Assembly (NCBI GenBank): GCA_050943575.1 | Contig: JBMNPL010000003.1 | Location: 1-55,151 of the forward strand | Direction of reading: 5' to 3' | Source: WRCA01 sp050943575 | GTDB lineage: Bacteria > Pseudomonadota > Alphaproteobacteria > Rs-D84 | DNA length: 55,151 nucleotides | In this document: positions 26,373-34,925 of the stretch, in pieces | Position numbering within the stretch: position 1 is the first letter of the stretch | Layout of the letters: the number at the start of each line of letters is the position of its first letter | The notes under the pieces: generated by a model | What the model was told of the DNA's origin: nothing | Databases searched by the model: none | The model's input: only the letters and a program-made list of their open reading frames with translations | Program-made: the position numbers and the translations under genes

Positions 26373-26855
26373 CTATTTTGCGACTATTACCATTGCTGTT
26401 CTTAAAATATTATCCCCCAGCATATAACCAGATTGAAATTCGCTAATTATTGTGCCAGATGGTTTATCAGATGCTTCGGTTTGAATTGCATTATGTAATT
26501 TTGGATTTAATATCTGCCCTATGGTTTCTATCTTTTTTATATTGGCACTTTCCAACGAACCATTTGCCGCCAACATCAAAGATTGAAAATCTTTATTATT
26601 TGGCTGTTGTTCCAACGCTACACAAATCGCATCAACTAATGGTAAAAATTTTTCCGCAATAGAAATTGCACGAACACGTGCTGCGGATTGAGCATCCATA
26701 GTTGCACGACGTCTGGTGTTTTCTAATTCCGCCATTGCACGTAAATACTTGTCATTTAATTCCGCTATTTTTAATTGTAATTCTTCGGCTTCAGAAATTT
26801 TTTTATCTGTTTTTTCTGTTTTATCTTCTTTTGGAGTATTTTTTTTATCTTTCAT
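26373..26855 (-). CDS. grpE: Nucleotide exchange factor GrpE
   Basis: Releases ADP from DnaK. 160 residues: a charged N-terminus rich in Lys, Glu and Asp, a long helix (EELQLKIAELNDKYLRAMAELENTRRRA) and the C-terminal beta domain (GQILNPKLHNAIQTEASDKPSGTIISEFQSGYMLGDNILRTAMVIVAK). Slightly shorter than the typical GrpE. The same strand as tpiA, 30 bases downstream of it; dnaK is not in the window. Confidence 0.93.
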   Translation of the reverse strand: MKDKKNTPKEDKTEKTDKKISEAEELQLKIAELNDKYLRAMAELENTRRRATMDAQSAARVRAISIAEKFLPLVDAICVALEQQPNNKDFQSLMLAANGSLESANIKKIETIGQILNPKLHNAIQTEASDKPSGTIISEFQSGYMLGDNILRTAMVIVAK

Positions 26856-26885
26856 ATTTTATACCTTCATAAATTTATTATTTAA

Positions 26886-27578
26886 TTAATCTATACTATT
26901 TATTATAGATACAAACTCGTCTATTTTCAAGGATGCCCCACCAATTAATACACCACTTACATTTTTAATAGATAAAATTTGCCCAGAATTTGAAGCATTT
27001 ACAGACCCACCATATAAAATTGGCGCGCTTGTCAATTCAGCAATTCGTGTATGTATTTGTTCTATTTCTGGGACAGATGGAACAAACCCTGTTCCAATTG
27101 CCCAAACAGGCTCGTAAGCAATTATAAAATTTGATAATCCCGCAGGGATAGAATTTTTAATTTGTGTTTCAATAATCTTTAATGTTTGTCCGTTTTCTTT
27201 ATTTGTTAAATCTTCCCCAACACAAATAATTGGTATTAAACCAGCCTGAGTTGCCCTTGTGCTGCTGATAGCAACCGTTTCATTAGTTTCATCATGATAT
27301 TTTCGCCGTTCACTATGCCCAATAATTACGTATTTTGCGCCTGTATCCGCAATCATTGTGGCTGAAATATCACCAGTATATGCCCCATTTTCATTTATAC
27401 TGCAATTTTGAGCACCCAAATCTATATTATTTGGTTTATTTAATCCCGTATTTAATAATGTAAAAGGTGGGCAAATTATAATTTTATTATTTGTTTGAAT
27501 ATCGCCCAATTTATCGTAAAATTCACGCAGCATAGAAACACTGCCGTTCATTTTCCAATTCCCTATGATAAATTTCAT
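26886..27578 (-). CDS. tpiA: Triose-phosphate isomerase
   Basis: Interconverts dihydroxyacetone phosphate and glyceraldehyde 3-phosphate. Seen: FIIGNWKMN with catalytic Lys, GHSERR with catalytic His, the AYEPVWAIGTG loop with catalytic Glu, and GGSVN phosphate loop. An in-frame ATG two codons earlier (27584) exists, but a GGGGG tract spaced 9 bases from the ATG at 27578 favours the shorter form. About 230 residues, a little under the usual 250. Divergent from the PpiD-like gene. Confidence 0.95.
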   Translation of the reverse strand: MKFIIGNWKMNGSVSMLREFYDKLGDIQTNNKIIICPPFTLLNTGLNKPNNIDLGAQNCSINENGAYTGDISATMIADTGAKYVIIGHSERRKYHDETNETVAISSTRATQAGLIPIICVGEDLTNKENGQTLKIIETQIKNSIPAGLSNFIIAYEPVWAIGTGFVPSVPEIEQIHTRIAELTSAPILYGGSVNASNSGQILSIKNVSGVLIGGASLKIDEFVSIINSID

Positions 27579-27626
27579 TTGCATTTCCCCCGCTTTGTTT
27601 GCTATCTTAGCCCAAAAGGGAAAAAA

Positions 27627-29030
27627 ATGCTAGAATATTTAAGACAAGCGTCAGATAAACCATTAGCAAAAATTTTAGTTGTAATATTAATTTTTAGCTT
27701 TGTTGGTTGGGGTGTTGCCAGCTGGATTCTCGGCGGAAATCAAATGGATGATTCAATATTACGAGTTGGTGGCGCACCGCTTAAAATACAAAGTTTTGAT
27801 GCGGAACGTGGACGTATTATAAATGCAATGAGTCGTGATGAGCAAAAAAAGATTTATTCTGATAAGGCTGCTCAAAAAGTATTTTCAGAACAAATTTTAT
27901 CACGTATGACAACTGAACTTATGTTGCAACAACGGGCGATTGACTTAGATTTTACTGTATCTGATTCTTATGTTGCCATGATATTACGAATGGAACCTGT
28001 ATTTCAAACAAATGGAAAATTTGATTTAGGACGCTATAACGCTATTTTAAGCCAATCACAAATAACCGAAGAACAATTATCAAATTCTATACGTAATGAG
28101 ATTTTACGTAGAATGGTTTTATCTGGGGTTAATACTGGGGTTAAAGCGCCAAAATTTATGACTGACGTAATGTATCAATCCAGATATATAAAACGTGAGA
28201 TTGAGTTCGCCACTGTAAAGTTTTCTGATTTTAAAATTTCAGAAAATCCAACAGAACAACAATTACGCGAAACTTATGCAAAAAATCCAAAAATAATTCC
28301 AGAATCTAGAAAAGTTTCTTATGTTTTAATACCTGCGAAAATGTCGCAACCTGATAGTTATGATGCAGGATATAAAACCGCACAAAAATTAGAGGATGAT
28401 TTAATCGGTGGTGAACCTATGGCAAAAGCCGCCGCCAAAGTAAAAGCAAAATTTGTTTCATTACCTGAAATTTCAATGGGGCAAAAATCTTTGGATCCTA
28501 TAATTGCTGACATAAATATATTCGCAATGGAACAAGGTATAGAAAGCGAGATTATTGAAACAAAATCAGGTTTTGTAATTGTTCGTGTTGATAATATAAC
28601 TGCTCAACATAATGCACCATTTGAATCTGTAAAAAAAGATTTAGTATCAAAATGGCGAATTGAACAACAAGAAAAAATGGCTTATAAAAAAGCAAATGAA
28701 TTATTAATAAAATTAAAAGATGAAAAAAAATTAATCGGTGGCAAAACCGCAGTTATTGGGCGGGCAAATGGTGCACCAGTTGAAGTATTAAATTTTGCTT
28801 TTGCAAATAATATTGGAACAAAAACTATTGTTCCGGCAACAAATGCTTTTTATGTTTTGAATATAAAAAAGGAAATTCCTGCTGATATAAATAAAGAAAA
28901 ACAAACAGCCATAGCGAAAGAATCTGATATATTAATAAATCGTGCAATTGTGGATGATTATATGTCGTTTTTACAACGTAAATATAAAGTGAAAATAAAC
29001 GAAAGAGTTTATAAAAGATTGATTAATTAG
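27627..29030 (+). CDS. PpiD/SurA-like periplasmic folding factor
   Basis: The frame is open from 27495 but the ATG at 27627 follows AAAAGGG and gives a natural protein of 467 residues. N-terminus MLEYLRQASDKPLAKILVVILIFSFVGWGVASWILG is one membrane anchor of the PpiD type (short cytoplasmic start, single helix). A SurA_N-like helical domain (about 45-215) and a parvulin-like segment (about 220-370, SRKVSYVLIP.. and FVIVRVDNI) follow. Anchored in the inner membrane facing the periplasm, assisting exported proteins to fold. Key parvulin residues are not clearly retained, so it may act only as a chaperone. Confidence 0.8.
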   Translation: MLEYLRQASDKPLAKILVVILIFSFVGWGVASWILGGNQMDDSILRVGGAPLKIQSFDAERGRIINAMSRDEQKKIYSDKAAQKVFSEQILSRMTTELMLQQRAIDLDFTVSDSYVAMILRMEPVFQTNGKFDLGRYNAILSQSQITEEQLSNSIRNEILRRMVLSGVNTGVKAPKFMTDVMYQSRYIKREIEFATVKFSDFKISENPTEQQLRETYAKNPKIIPESRKVSYVLIPAKMSQPDSYDAGYKTAQKLEDDLIGGEPMAKAAAKVKAKFVSLPEISMGQKSLDPIIADINIFAMEQGIESEIIETKSGFVIVRVDNITAQHNAPFESVKKDLVSKWRIEQQEKMAYKKANELLIKLKDEKKLIGGKTAVIGRANGAPVEVLNFAFANNIGTKTIVPATNAFYVLNIKKEIPADINKEKQTAIAKESDILINRAIVDDYMSFLQRKYKVKINERVYKRLIN

Positions 29031-29310
29031 TTATTAGTGTTTGTGTTAGTGGTTAGGGGTTAGTGGGATTAGAGAAGTAAAGAATACTATAAACACTAAT
29101 ATTGTTTCATTAAAATTTTGAACTTTTTGTCACTCCTGCGTAGGCAGGAGGGGGTCTTGATAGTATGTGATTATGATAGAATTTGTAGTTTATGAATTTT
29201 ATTTACAACTTACACTAACACTAATCAGGTTTTTAAGCCCTATTCCTGCCTGCGCAGGAATGACACGATGAAAAAAGAACACAGGGATGATACGATGATA
29301 GCGTAAATAA
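29031..29310. repeat. Composite intergenic repeat, copy 7
   Basis: 280 bases between convergent genes, with the full layout: left arm TTAGTGTTTGTGTTAGTGGTTAGGGG, block GGGATTAGAGAAGTAAAGAATACT, TTTCATTAAAATTTTGAACTTTTTGTCA, palindrome CTCCTGC-GTAG-GCAGGAG (29133-29150), GGGGTCTTGATA, then TTACACTAACACTAATCAGG, TTTTTAAGCCCTA, palindrome ATTCCTGC-CTGC-GCAGGAAT (29242-29261) and GACACGA. Closest match is copy 8 at 41.6 kb. Confidence 0.85.
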
Positions 29311-29661
29311 TTAAATATCTGAGAATTTTACATCATTTAAATCAGGAGTTGCGCCAATTGTAAAAAAACCTTCTGATAAATCTAACCAATTCGGGTTCAT
29401 AGTTTCTATCAGTCTATATTTCCAAGCCCGTTTCCATTTTTTTAATTGCTTTTCACAATGTATAGCATCTGTTATTTCATTATAGACTTCAAAATATCCC
29501 AACTTGTTCGTATTATACTTGGATGTATAACTATCCGAAAATTTTCCTTGTTTATGTTGATATACTCGTTTAATCAAGTCCCCTGTTACACCGATATAAG
29601 TCGCTTTTGCACGATTATTAAACATAATATAAACATAGTATCTTCCAACTTTACGAACCAT
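29311..29661 (-). CDS. GIY-YIG domain protein
   Basis: 116 residues. YYVYIMFNNRAKATYIGVTGDLIKRVYQHKQG contains the GIY-YIG-like pair (YYVYI and YIGVT) and the catalytic Arg of single-domain GIY-YIG nucleases of the UPF0213/YhbQ type; a conserved Glu (HCEKQLKKWKRAWKYRLIE) follows. Such proteins often act on DNA or have unknown roles; no homing element surrounds it. It lies 14 bases after the 474-residue exported protein gene and may be cotranscribed with it. Confidence 0.85.
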   Translation of the reverse strand: MVRKVGRYYVYIMFNNRAKATYIGVTGDLIKRVYQHKQGKFSDSYTSKYNTNKLGYFEVYNEITDAIHCEKQLKKWKRAWKYRLIETMNPNWLDLSEGFFTIGATPDLNDVKFSDI

Positions 29662-29675
29662 TGTTAATATTTGTA

Positions 29676-31100
29676 TTACTTCGAATTATTTAGCATAGTT
29701 CCAATTTCTTCATATATATTTTGATTATTAATTGCTGCATTTGTTTTTAATTCTATGTCAGCAAATTGTTGCGCCACAGTTGGATTTGCAGGGTTCGCTC
29801 CTTGCCATGAAGCCGTTGAAACCAGATTGTTTTGAATGTTTATTTCTTTGCCAGAAGGTTGCTCCATATTCGAGTTTTTATCTTTATTAACTGTCTGTTT
29901 TTGTAGATCTTTATCAATCTTGTTAAAAACTTCTTGTGGTATTTCAGGATCATTAACATCATCTATTATTTTTAATGATGAATTTAGATTATCAGTTCCT
30001 GTTAGGGTTGGGGTTTCAGTAGATTGAGAATCGTAGTATTGTCCCCCCCCTTCATTCTCAACGAAGTCTTCCTGTAATAATGATGTATCATCATTCGTTT
30101 TATTTGCTTCTTGTTCGGCTTTTTTCTTTGCGACGGCATTTACTAATGCATGACCACCAATTGATGTAACCACACCTGCACCAAGTGCAATTGCACCACC
30201 GGTTACACGTTTTTGACTGGTGGCTTGTTGTTCTGCCAGCATTTGAGCATCACGACTGTTTTCATCTAATAAAGCCTCGCTTAATCTGCCAAAAGTGCTG
30301 GATGCACGACCTAAATCTTGATATTCATATAAACCAGTTGTTTTTTCATCCAAAATAACTTCGGATTCTATTCCTGCTTTTAATCCTAGTTGTTCTTTTG
30401 TATTTTTTAATTCCGCGGCTTTATTAAAATATTCTTCACGTAATAAATCTAGCCTATGTTCAGCATCAAGTGTAATATTTACATCGCCATAATTTGCCCT
30501 TTTGTTTGAATAAGAACAATATAGTTTTGATAAATAATCTTGCATATCTCTGATGGCTTCTTTATCTGCTTTCTTTTCAGCTAAACCTTGGGCTAATTGC
30601 ATGCTACCAATACCTATGGCAGCAGTTGAAACACTGGAAATAGCCTTGTTCATGCCACTTTGACCAATCTTGTCGTCAGATTTATCTTCTTCAGCATCAA
30701 CAATATTGGTATCACCGGTATTATTAAAATTATCTATTTCTTCCCCAGATTGTTCAGATTGTCGAAGTTTTGCATAAAGATTGGCAGATTTTTCATTAGT
30801 AGAACTTATTTCTTTTTCCATTTTTTTAATAATTTTGTCAGAATTTTTATTAGCATAACTATTATTTGCAATAAGGTCTTTTATTGTATTTTCGTAATCG
30901 TTAGCGGCAACATCTAATTTGCTAGTTAATGACTTTACAGTATCTATTGTAGAATCTGTCAAAATTTTATTAACTGAGTTTACATAATTACTTTTTGCGT
31001 TTTCTATCAACCTATCAGCAGTATGACGGTCAGTGTTGGCGATTACAGGTGTCGCAACAAAAATTCCAATACTAAATAAAATTACAAATGTTTTTTTCAT
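29676..31100 (-). CDS. Exported helical protein with Gly-rich membrane-like segments
   Basis: 474 residues: signal peptide (MKKTFVILFSIGIFVATPVIA), long helical and coiled regions (residues 25-150), a hydrophobic segment near 155-170 (ISSVSTAAIGIGSMQLAQGL), another helical stretch and a Gly-zipper-like segment near 300-320 (TGGAIALGAGVVTSIGGHALVNAV), followed by an Asp/Glu/Ser/Gln-rich tail. The start overlaps the stop of the gene before it (ATGA), so translation is coupled. Third gene of an operon of exported proteins. No recognised family. Confidence 0.6.
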   Translation of the reverse strand: MKKTFVILFSIGIFVATPVIANTDRHTADRLIENAKSNYVNSVNKILTDSTIDTVKSLTSKLDVAANDYENTIKDLIANNSYANKNSDKIIKKMEKEISSTNEKSANLYAKLRQSEQSGEEIDNFNNTGDTNIVDAEEDKSDDKIGQSGMNKAISSVSTAAIGIGSMQLAQGLAEKKADKEAIRDMQDYLSKLYCSYSNKRANYGDVNITLDAEHRLDLLREEYFNKAAELKNTKEQLGLKAGIESEVILDEKTTGLYEYQDLGRASSTFGRLSEALLDENSRDAQMLAEQQATSQKRVTGGAIALGAGVVTSIGGHALVNAVAKKKAEQEANKTNDDTSLLQEDFVENEGGGQYYDSQSTETPTLTGTDNLNSSLKIIDDVNDPEIPQEVFNKIDKDLQKQTVNKDKNSNMEQPSGKEINIQNNLVSTASWQGANPANPTVAQQFADIELKTNAAINNQNIYEEIGTMLNNSK

Positions 31101-32311
31101 TTTTTATTCCCCAATTGGAACATTTCACCCAATGCTTTACCAGCCTGTTCACCTGCGCCACTACCCGCACCAATCGCAGGAGTTACTTTATTTAATACCG
31201 TTCCGCCCATCGTGCCAACACCTGCGCCCATTAATGCACTGGTGGCTGCTTTTTGTTCGCGTGTTAAACGCGCAGCGTCTTCTTTATAAGTTGTTACATC
31301 AATATTAAACCATTCTTGTGTGCAATTAAATGGTTGTCCTGCGTATAATTTCCTGCTGGCAAATGGACCAGAACTGCCCGCAACCCAAAATTCAGCCGTA
31401 TAAACACAACTAAATGAACGTTCATCAAACATTGCACCAATAGCCTTGCATTGTTCTGCCATTTTATCGCGTAATTCATAAAGTTCTTTCTCATCTGCTG
31501 CAACTTGTTTTTCAACATCTTGACGTAATGTGCCCAAAACATCCATAGCACGCGCAGCCAATCCAGAATCAGCAGTTTTGCATTTGTCAGCAATTGTAGA
31601 ACAATCAGAAATTACTTTATCGCCCGCCGCTTTATTTAAACATCCGCGTAATTGTTTGCCACACCCAGAAATAAAACATTCGTTATATTCAGAACCACAC
31701 ATCTGAACATCTGCAAAATCACCAATTAACCTGTAAGCATCACGATCGGCTTTAATCTCTGGTGCAAAAGCAGCATATTCCGCACCCGTACACTTAGATT
31801 TCAAACGACAAGATTCTATTTTTTCACCCCATAATAAATCTGTATCTAGTGCACAATTTTTAAAATTATCACCGCATTTTTCTTGCATACATTTACGTAA
31901 ATTTTCATCACATAAATTTCGTCCGCTGTTCGCAACAGCCGCTGTGCGTGCAGTTCCCACAGAAGTTTTTATTGACGATTCGTCCGCCATACGTTGCGCT
32001 TTTATCATGTCTTTTAAATCTGAACCGGCTGCTTCGCCAGATGATTGCCCATCCAATGCCGCAGAAAACTTGCTGATTTTTTCAGCATCTATTATTGGAG
32101 TTTCTTCCTTAACTTCTTGGACTTCTTCTTTAACAGGTTCTGGAACAACTTCTTTAATAGCCGGTTGAGGAGTCGCAACTGGGCGACGAGCACGACTGAC
32201 TGCTGGCACTTCACTGGTGGATGATACTGTTGGACGTGCAACTACACCCGCAGCATTTGCAAAGCCGGAAATTAAAATTGATAATAAAGAGCAAAAAATA
32301 ATATTTTTCAT
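31097..32311 (-). CDS. Exported C-x6-C repeat protein (404 residues)
   Basis: Signal peptide (about 1-20), a Pro/Val/Glu-rich linker (about 25-75), two copies of C-x6-C-x4-C-x6-C (C134, C141, C146, C153 and C205, C212, C217, C224), a helical middle, and a C-terminal Gly-rich hydrophobic segment (TSALMGAGVGTMGGTVLNK) like those in neighbouring exported proteins. The linker resembles a TonB-type spacer but no TonB domain follows. Second gene of the operon, 6 bases after 32318-33178 and overlapping the next by 4 bases. Same family as the 286-, 770- and 990-residue proteins. Confidence 0.65.
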   Translation of the reverse strand: MKNIIFCSLLSILISGFANAAGVVARPTVSSTSEVPAVSRARRPVATPQPAIKEVVPEPVKEEVQEVKEETPIIDAEKISKFSAALDGQSSGEAAGSDLKDMIKAQRMADESSIKTSVGTARTAAVANSGRNLCDENLRKCMQEKCGDNFKNCALDTDLLWGEKIESCRLKSKCTGAEYAAFAPEIKADRDAYRLIGDFADVQMCGSEYNECFISGCGKQLRGCLNKAAGDKVISDCSTIADKCKTADSGLAARAMDVLGTLRQDVEKQVAADEKELYELRDKMAEQCKAIGAMFDERSFSCVYTAEFWVAGSSGPFASRKLYAGQPFNCTQEWFNIDVTTYKEDAARLTREQKAATSALMGAGVGTMGGTVLNKVTPAIGAGSGAGEQAGKALGEMFQLGNKK

Positions 32312-32317
32312 TCTTTT

Positions 32318-33178
32318 TTACCTTAACCTTTCACACGCGGTTTTTTGAAATTTACATAATTGTTGCGCCATTACCTTTTCGCTTGGAAATTCGGGAGCAC
32401 AACCATTTTTCATATTTTGAGCACATACATTTGAAACACATTTATCATAAGCAGAATTATTTGCACAACCTGATTTGGCAGATTCCAGTTTTGCCTGACG
32501 TTCAGATTTATACCTTTCAACTAGTTTAGTTATTGCCAATTCAGAATTTTTTACAGCATTATCACGCGCGGTTAAATTAGCCGTGCGAATATCATTGGTA
32601 AATTCTGAACATCCAGATGAAGCAACACTACATTCTGAAAAAACACGATTAAAATCAGTATCATCACGACATAATGAAAAATCTGTATTGCATTTTTTTT
32701 CATCACGAATACAGATGTTAATTTCAGATTCGCATACTTGTTTGTCTTTTTTACTTGTAACAGATTTTTGCGCGCTTGCCATTTTGATTTCTATGGATGC
32801 CGCACGACAAGATTGTTCAATTAATTTATCATATTCATCAGTATCATCCGCAGTACATTCATTAATTTTTTTAGAACACTCTTTTATCGCCCATGCGTAT
32901 CTTTCTGCTGGGGATGATGGTGCAGATTTTAATTGCGCAGCAGTTAAAGTGTTTTTTGCAGACATACCCAATGTAATCGCAGACATACCACTGGTATCTT
33001 TTCCAGCATCAGATGTTCCGCATAATTGACATCGGGCAGCTGGATTTGTTCCGATATTAATTGCACATGCAGAATCAAGACATTGATTAAAGTTTTGTTT
33101 CAAGCAAGCAGCATGCGCACCAGCGCAAAAACAAAAAGCGAAAATTCCGCTAAAAAAAATGCTTATTGATTTTTTCAT
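32318..33178 (-). CDS. Exported C-x6-C repeat protein (286 residues)
   Basis: Signal peptide (MKKSISIFFSGIFAFCFCAGAHA) then a head C25-x7-C33-LDSA-C38-x11-C50-x2-C53. Later C-x6-C pairs include CSKKINEC, CESEINICIRDEKKCNTDFSLC and CSVASSGC. The chain is mostly helical and Lys/Ser/Ala rich; it carries more than 20 cysteines in 286 residues and no membrane segment after the signal. First gene of a three-gene operon. Predicted periplasmic and disulfide-bonded; function unknown. Confidence 0.65.
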   Translation of the reverse strand: MKKSISIFFSGIFAFCFCAGAHAACLKQNFNQCLDSACAINIGTNPAARCQLCGTSDAGKDTSGMSAITLGMSAKNTLTAAQLKSAPSSPAERYAWAIKECSKKINECTADDTDEYDKLIEQSCRAASIEIKMASAQKSVTSKKDKQVCESEINICIRDEKKCNTDFSLCRDDTDFNRVFSECSVASSGCSEFTNDIRTANLTARDNAVKNSELAITKLVERYKSERQAKLESAKSGCANNSAYDKCVSNVCAQNMKNGCAPEFPSEKVMAQQLCKFQKTACERLR

Positions 33179-33219
33179 ACTCTCTCTATTTAATATATTT
33201 TATCATAAAAGAGAGTTTG

Positions 33220-33729
33220 TTAAAAGCAAAAGTTGTCTGAAATTTTTTTAATTGTATTATTTATTATTTCTAAATCTTCGGATGAAAAGCGCCCCAAAAC
33301 CCAATCAGATGTATCCATAGGCTGATTGCTTCGCCCAACACCAATACGAATACGATGATAATCACGACCAACAGCAGCATCTATGCTTTTAATCCCGTTA
33401 TGCCCCGCACTGCCCCCACCTGTTTTTTCGCGAACATCGCCGATTTTCAAATCAATATCATCATGAATTACCACAAGATTTTCCAATGGGATTTTATAAA
33501 AAGTCATCAATGCCTGAACCGCTAAGCCTGATAAATTCATAAAAGTTTGAGGTTTTGCAAAAATTACATTTTCAGTTTTTGATACCAATGATTTTTTTTC
33601 TTTTTTCCATACCGCATCTGTACCAGCCAGCGCATCAACAGCCATAAAACCGACATTATGACGTGTATTTAAATAAGCAGTCCCTGGATTTCCCAATCCA
33701 ACAATCAATATAGGTTTATTTTTTTGCAT
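33220..33729 (-). CDS. pth: Peptidyl-tRNA hydrolase
   Basis: Recycles peptidyl-tRNA dropped from ribosomes. Contains IVGLGNPGTAYLNTRHNVGFMAVD with the catalytic His24, the KPQTFMNLSGLAV substrate loop, VIHDDIDLKIG and GGSAGHNGIKSI. 169 residues, about 20 short of typical because the C-terminal helix region is trimmed. Divergent from the tandem barrel genes. rplY, its usual neighbour, is not seen. Confidence 0.93.
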   Translation of the reverse strand: MQKNKPILIVGLGNPGTAYLNTRHNVGFMAVDALAGTDAVWKKEKKSLVSKTENVIFAKPQTFMNLSGLAVQALMTFYKIPLENLVVIHDDIDLKIGDVREKTGGGSAGHNGIKSIDAAVGRDYHRIRIGVGRSNQPMDTSDWVLGRFSSEDLEIINNTIKKISDNFCF

Positions 33730-33752
33730 TTATAATCTTTTTCTATTATAAT
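33724..33752 (+). promoter_or_regulatory. Promoter of the tandem barrel genes
   Basis: TTGCAT (33724-33729), 17-base spacer, TATAAT (33747-33752), with AAAGGAG and the ATG at 33779 downstream. The -35 overlaps the start codon of divergent pth, so expression of the two may interfere. Confidence 0.6.
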
Positions 33753-33778
33753 TAATAATATCATCAAAGGAGAAAAAT

Positions 33779-34318
33779 ATGAACTTAAAAAAACTAATTA
33801 CCCCTGCATTATTTTCTATGTTGTGTATTGGCAGTGCAAATGCATCATTGGTTGATATGTATGTCGGTGCAACCGGTGGTATCGGAAGCCAAAGATATAT
33901 AGTTGATGGTGTTATGTCCCCTATTGGAAACTTTAATAAATCTGCAACGTCTTATGGCGCATTAATTGGACTGGATGTTCCAGTTGTTCGTGTAGAAGCA
34001 GAATATAATAAGTTAGATACCAAAGCATTAAAAACAAATTTAGCAATGGCAAATGTAATATTTAAATTATTACCAACACCTGTTGTTACCCCATATTTAG
34101 GTATAGGTGCAGGTATGCAATTTAATGGAAGTATGGAAACAGTTGATTCTGATAATAACTGGGCTGCACAAGGAATGCTTGGATTAACATTTTCAATTCC
34201 TGCAACTAGTATGAAAATTGATGCCGAAGCACGTGCAGTTTATATGCCAGATGTATTTGAAGATTGCCTTAATATTATCCATTACGAAGGACGTATCAAG
34301 ATTAGATATCAATTTTAA
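33779..34318 (+). CDS. Outer-membrane beta-barrel protein, tandem copy 1
   Basis: 179 residues with a signal peptide (MNLKKLITPALFSMLCIGSANA), then an eight-strand-like barrel: YVGATGGIGSQRY, SYGALIGLDVPVVRVEAEYNKL, VVTPYLGIGAGMQF, GMLGLTFSIPATSMKIDAEARAVYM and terminal YEGRIKIRYQF. The pattern is that of small surface barrels (OmpA/opacity/P44-like) and the final Phe fits outer-membrane insertion. Strong promoter and AAAGGAG ribosome binding site. Followed after 34 bases by a paralogue. Confidence 0.75.
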   Translation: MNLKKLITPALFSMLCIGSANASLVDMYVGATGGIGSQRYIVDGVMSPIGNFNKSATSYGALIGLDVPVVRVEAEYNKLDTKALKTNLAMANVIFKLLPTPVVTPYLGIGAGMQFNGSMETVDSDNNWAAQGMLGLTFSIPATSMKIDAEARAVYMPDVFEDCLNIIHYEGRIKIRYQF

Positions 34319-34835
34319 CATCCGTATATAAATATAAATAAAGAAGTTAAAAATGAATTTAAAAAAATTAATTGTTCCAGCATTGTTTCTATATTGTGTA
34401 TTTGGTGGTGCAAACGCATCATTGTATATAGGTGCAACTGGTGGTATAGGAAGTCAACAATATAAATATGATGGGGTAGTATCATTATATGTTGAAGATT
34501 TTGACGAATCGGTAAAATCTTATGGTGTATTAATTGGACTAGATGTTCCAATTTTTCGTATAGAAGCAGAATATAATCGATTAGATTCGAAATTTGTCAA
34601 AACAAATTTGGCAATGGTAAATGTATTATTAAAAGTATTTCCAACGTCTGTTATTACACCATATTTAGGTGTCGGTACAGGTATGCAATTTGGCGGAGAA
34701 GTAGAACAACCTGGTGGTATGATATACGATGCTAATAACACCCGAGCTATACAAGGAATGCTTGGATTAACATTTTCAATTCCTGAAACTAGTATGAAAA
34801 TTGATGCCGAAGCACGTGCAGTTTATATGTCAGAT
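34168..34835 (+). repeat. Near-identical 85-base blocks in tandem barrel genes
   Basis: 34168-34252 and 34751-34835 differ at about 2 of 85 positions, while the first halves of the two genes have diverged more, including loop insertions. The last 37 bases of both genes (ATTACGAAGGACGTATCAAG and onward) are also conserved. The feature span covers both blocks. Confidence 0.8.
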
Positions 34836-34925
34836 TTTATTCCTGTAGAAGAAGTAACACCTGTATCAGGTTCTGTAGATACGGTAAATTACGAAGGACG
34901 TATCAAGATTAGATATCAATTTTAA
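34353..34925 (+). CDS. Outer-membrane beta-barrel protein, tandem copy 2
   Basis: 190 residues and a clear paralogue of the gene before it (signal MNLKKLIVPALFLYCVFGGANA, same strand order, same YEGRIKIRYQF end). Loops differ: the loop after GMQF is longer here and one near the C-terminus (PVEEVTPVSGSVD) is new. An 85-base block encoding GMLGLTFSIPxTSMKIDAEARAVYM is almost identical to copy 1 at nucleotide level, so gene conversion or recent duplication is likely. The stop codon overlaps the polA start (TAATG). Confidence 0.75.
   Translation: MNLKKLIVPALFLYCVFGGANASLYIGATGGIGSQQYKYDGVVSLYVEDFDESVKSYGVLIGLDVPIFRIEAEYNRLDSKFVKTNLAMVNVLLKVFPTSVITPYLGVGTGMQFGGEVEQPGGMIYDANNTRAIQGMLGLTFSIPETSMKIDAEARAVYMSDFIPVEEVTPVSGSVDTVNYEGRIKIRYQF

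Noticed and set aside
27495..27626. N-terminal extension of the PpiD-like protein
   Set aside because: It overlaps tpiA on the other strand; the ATG at 27627 has a ribosome binding site and gives the usual membrane anchor.
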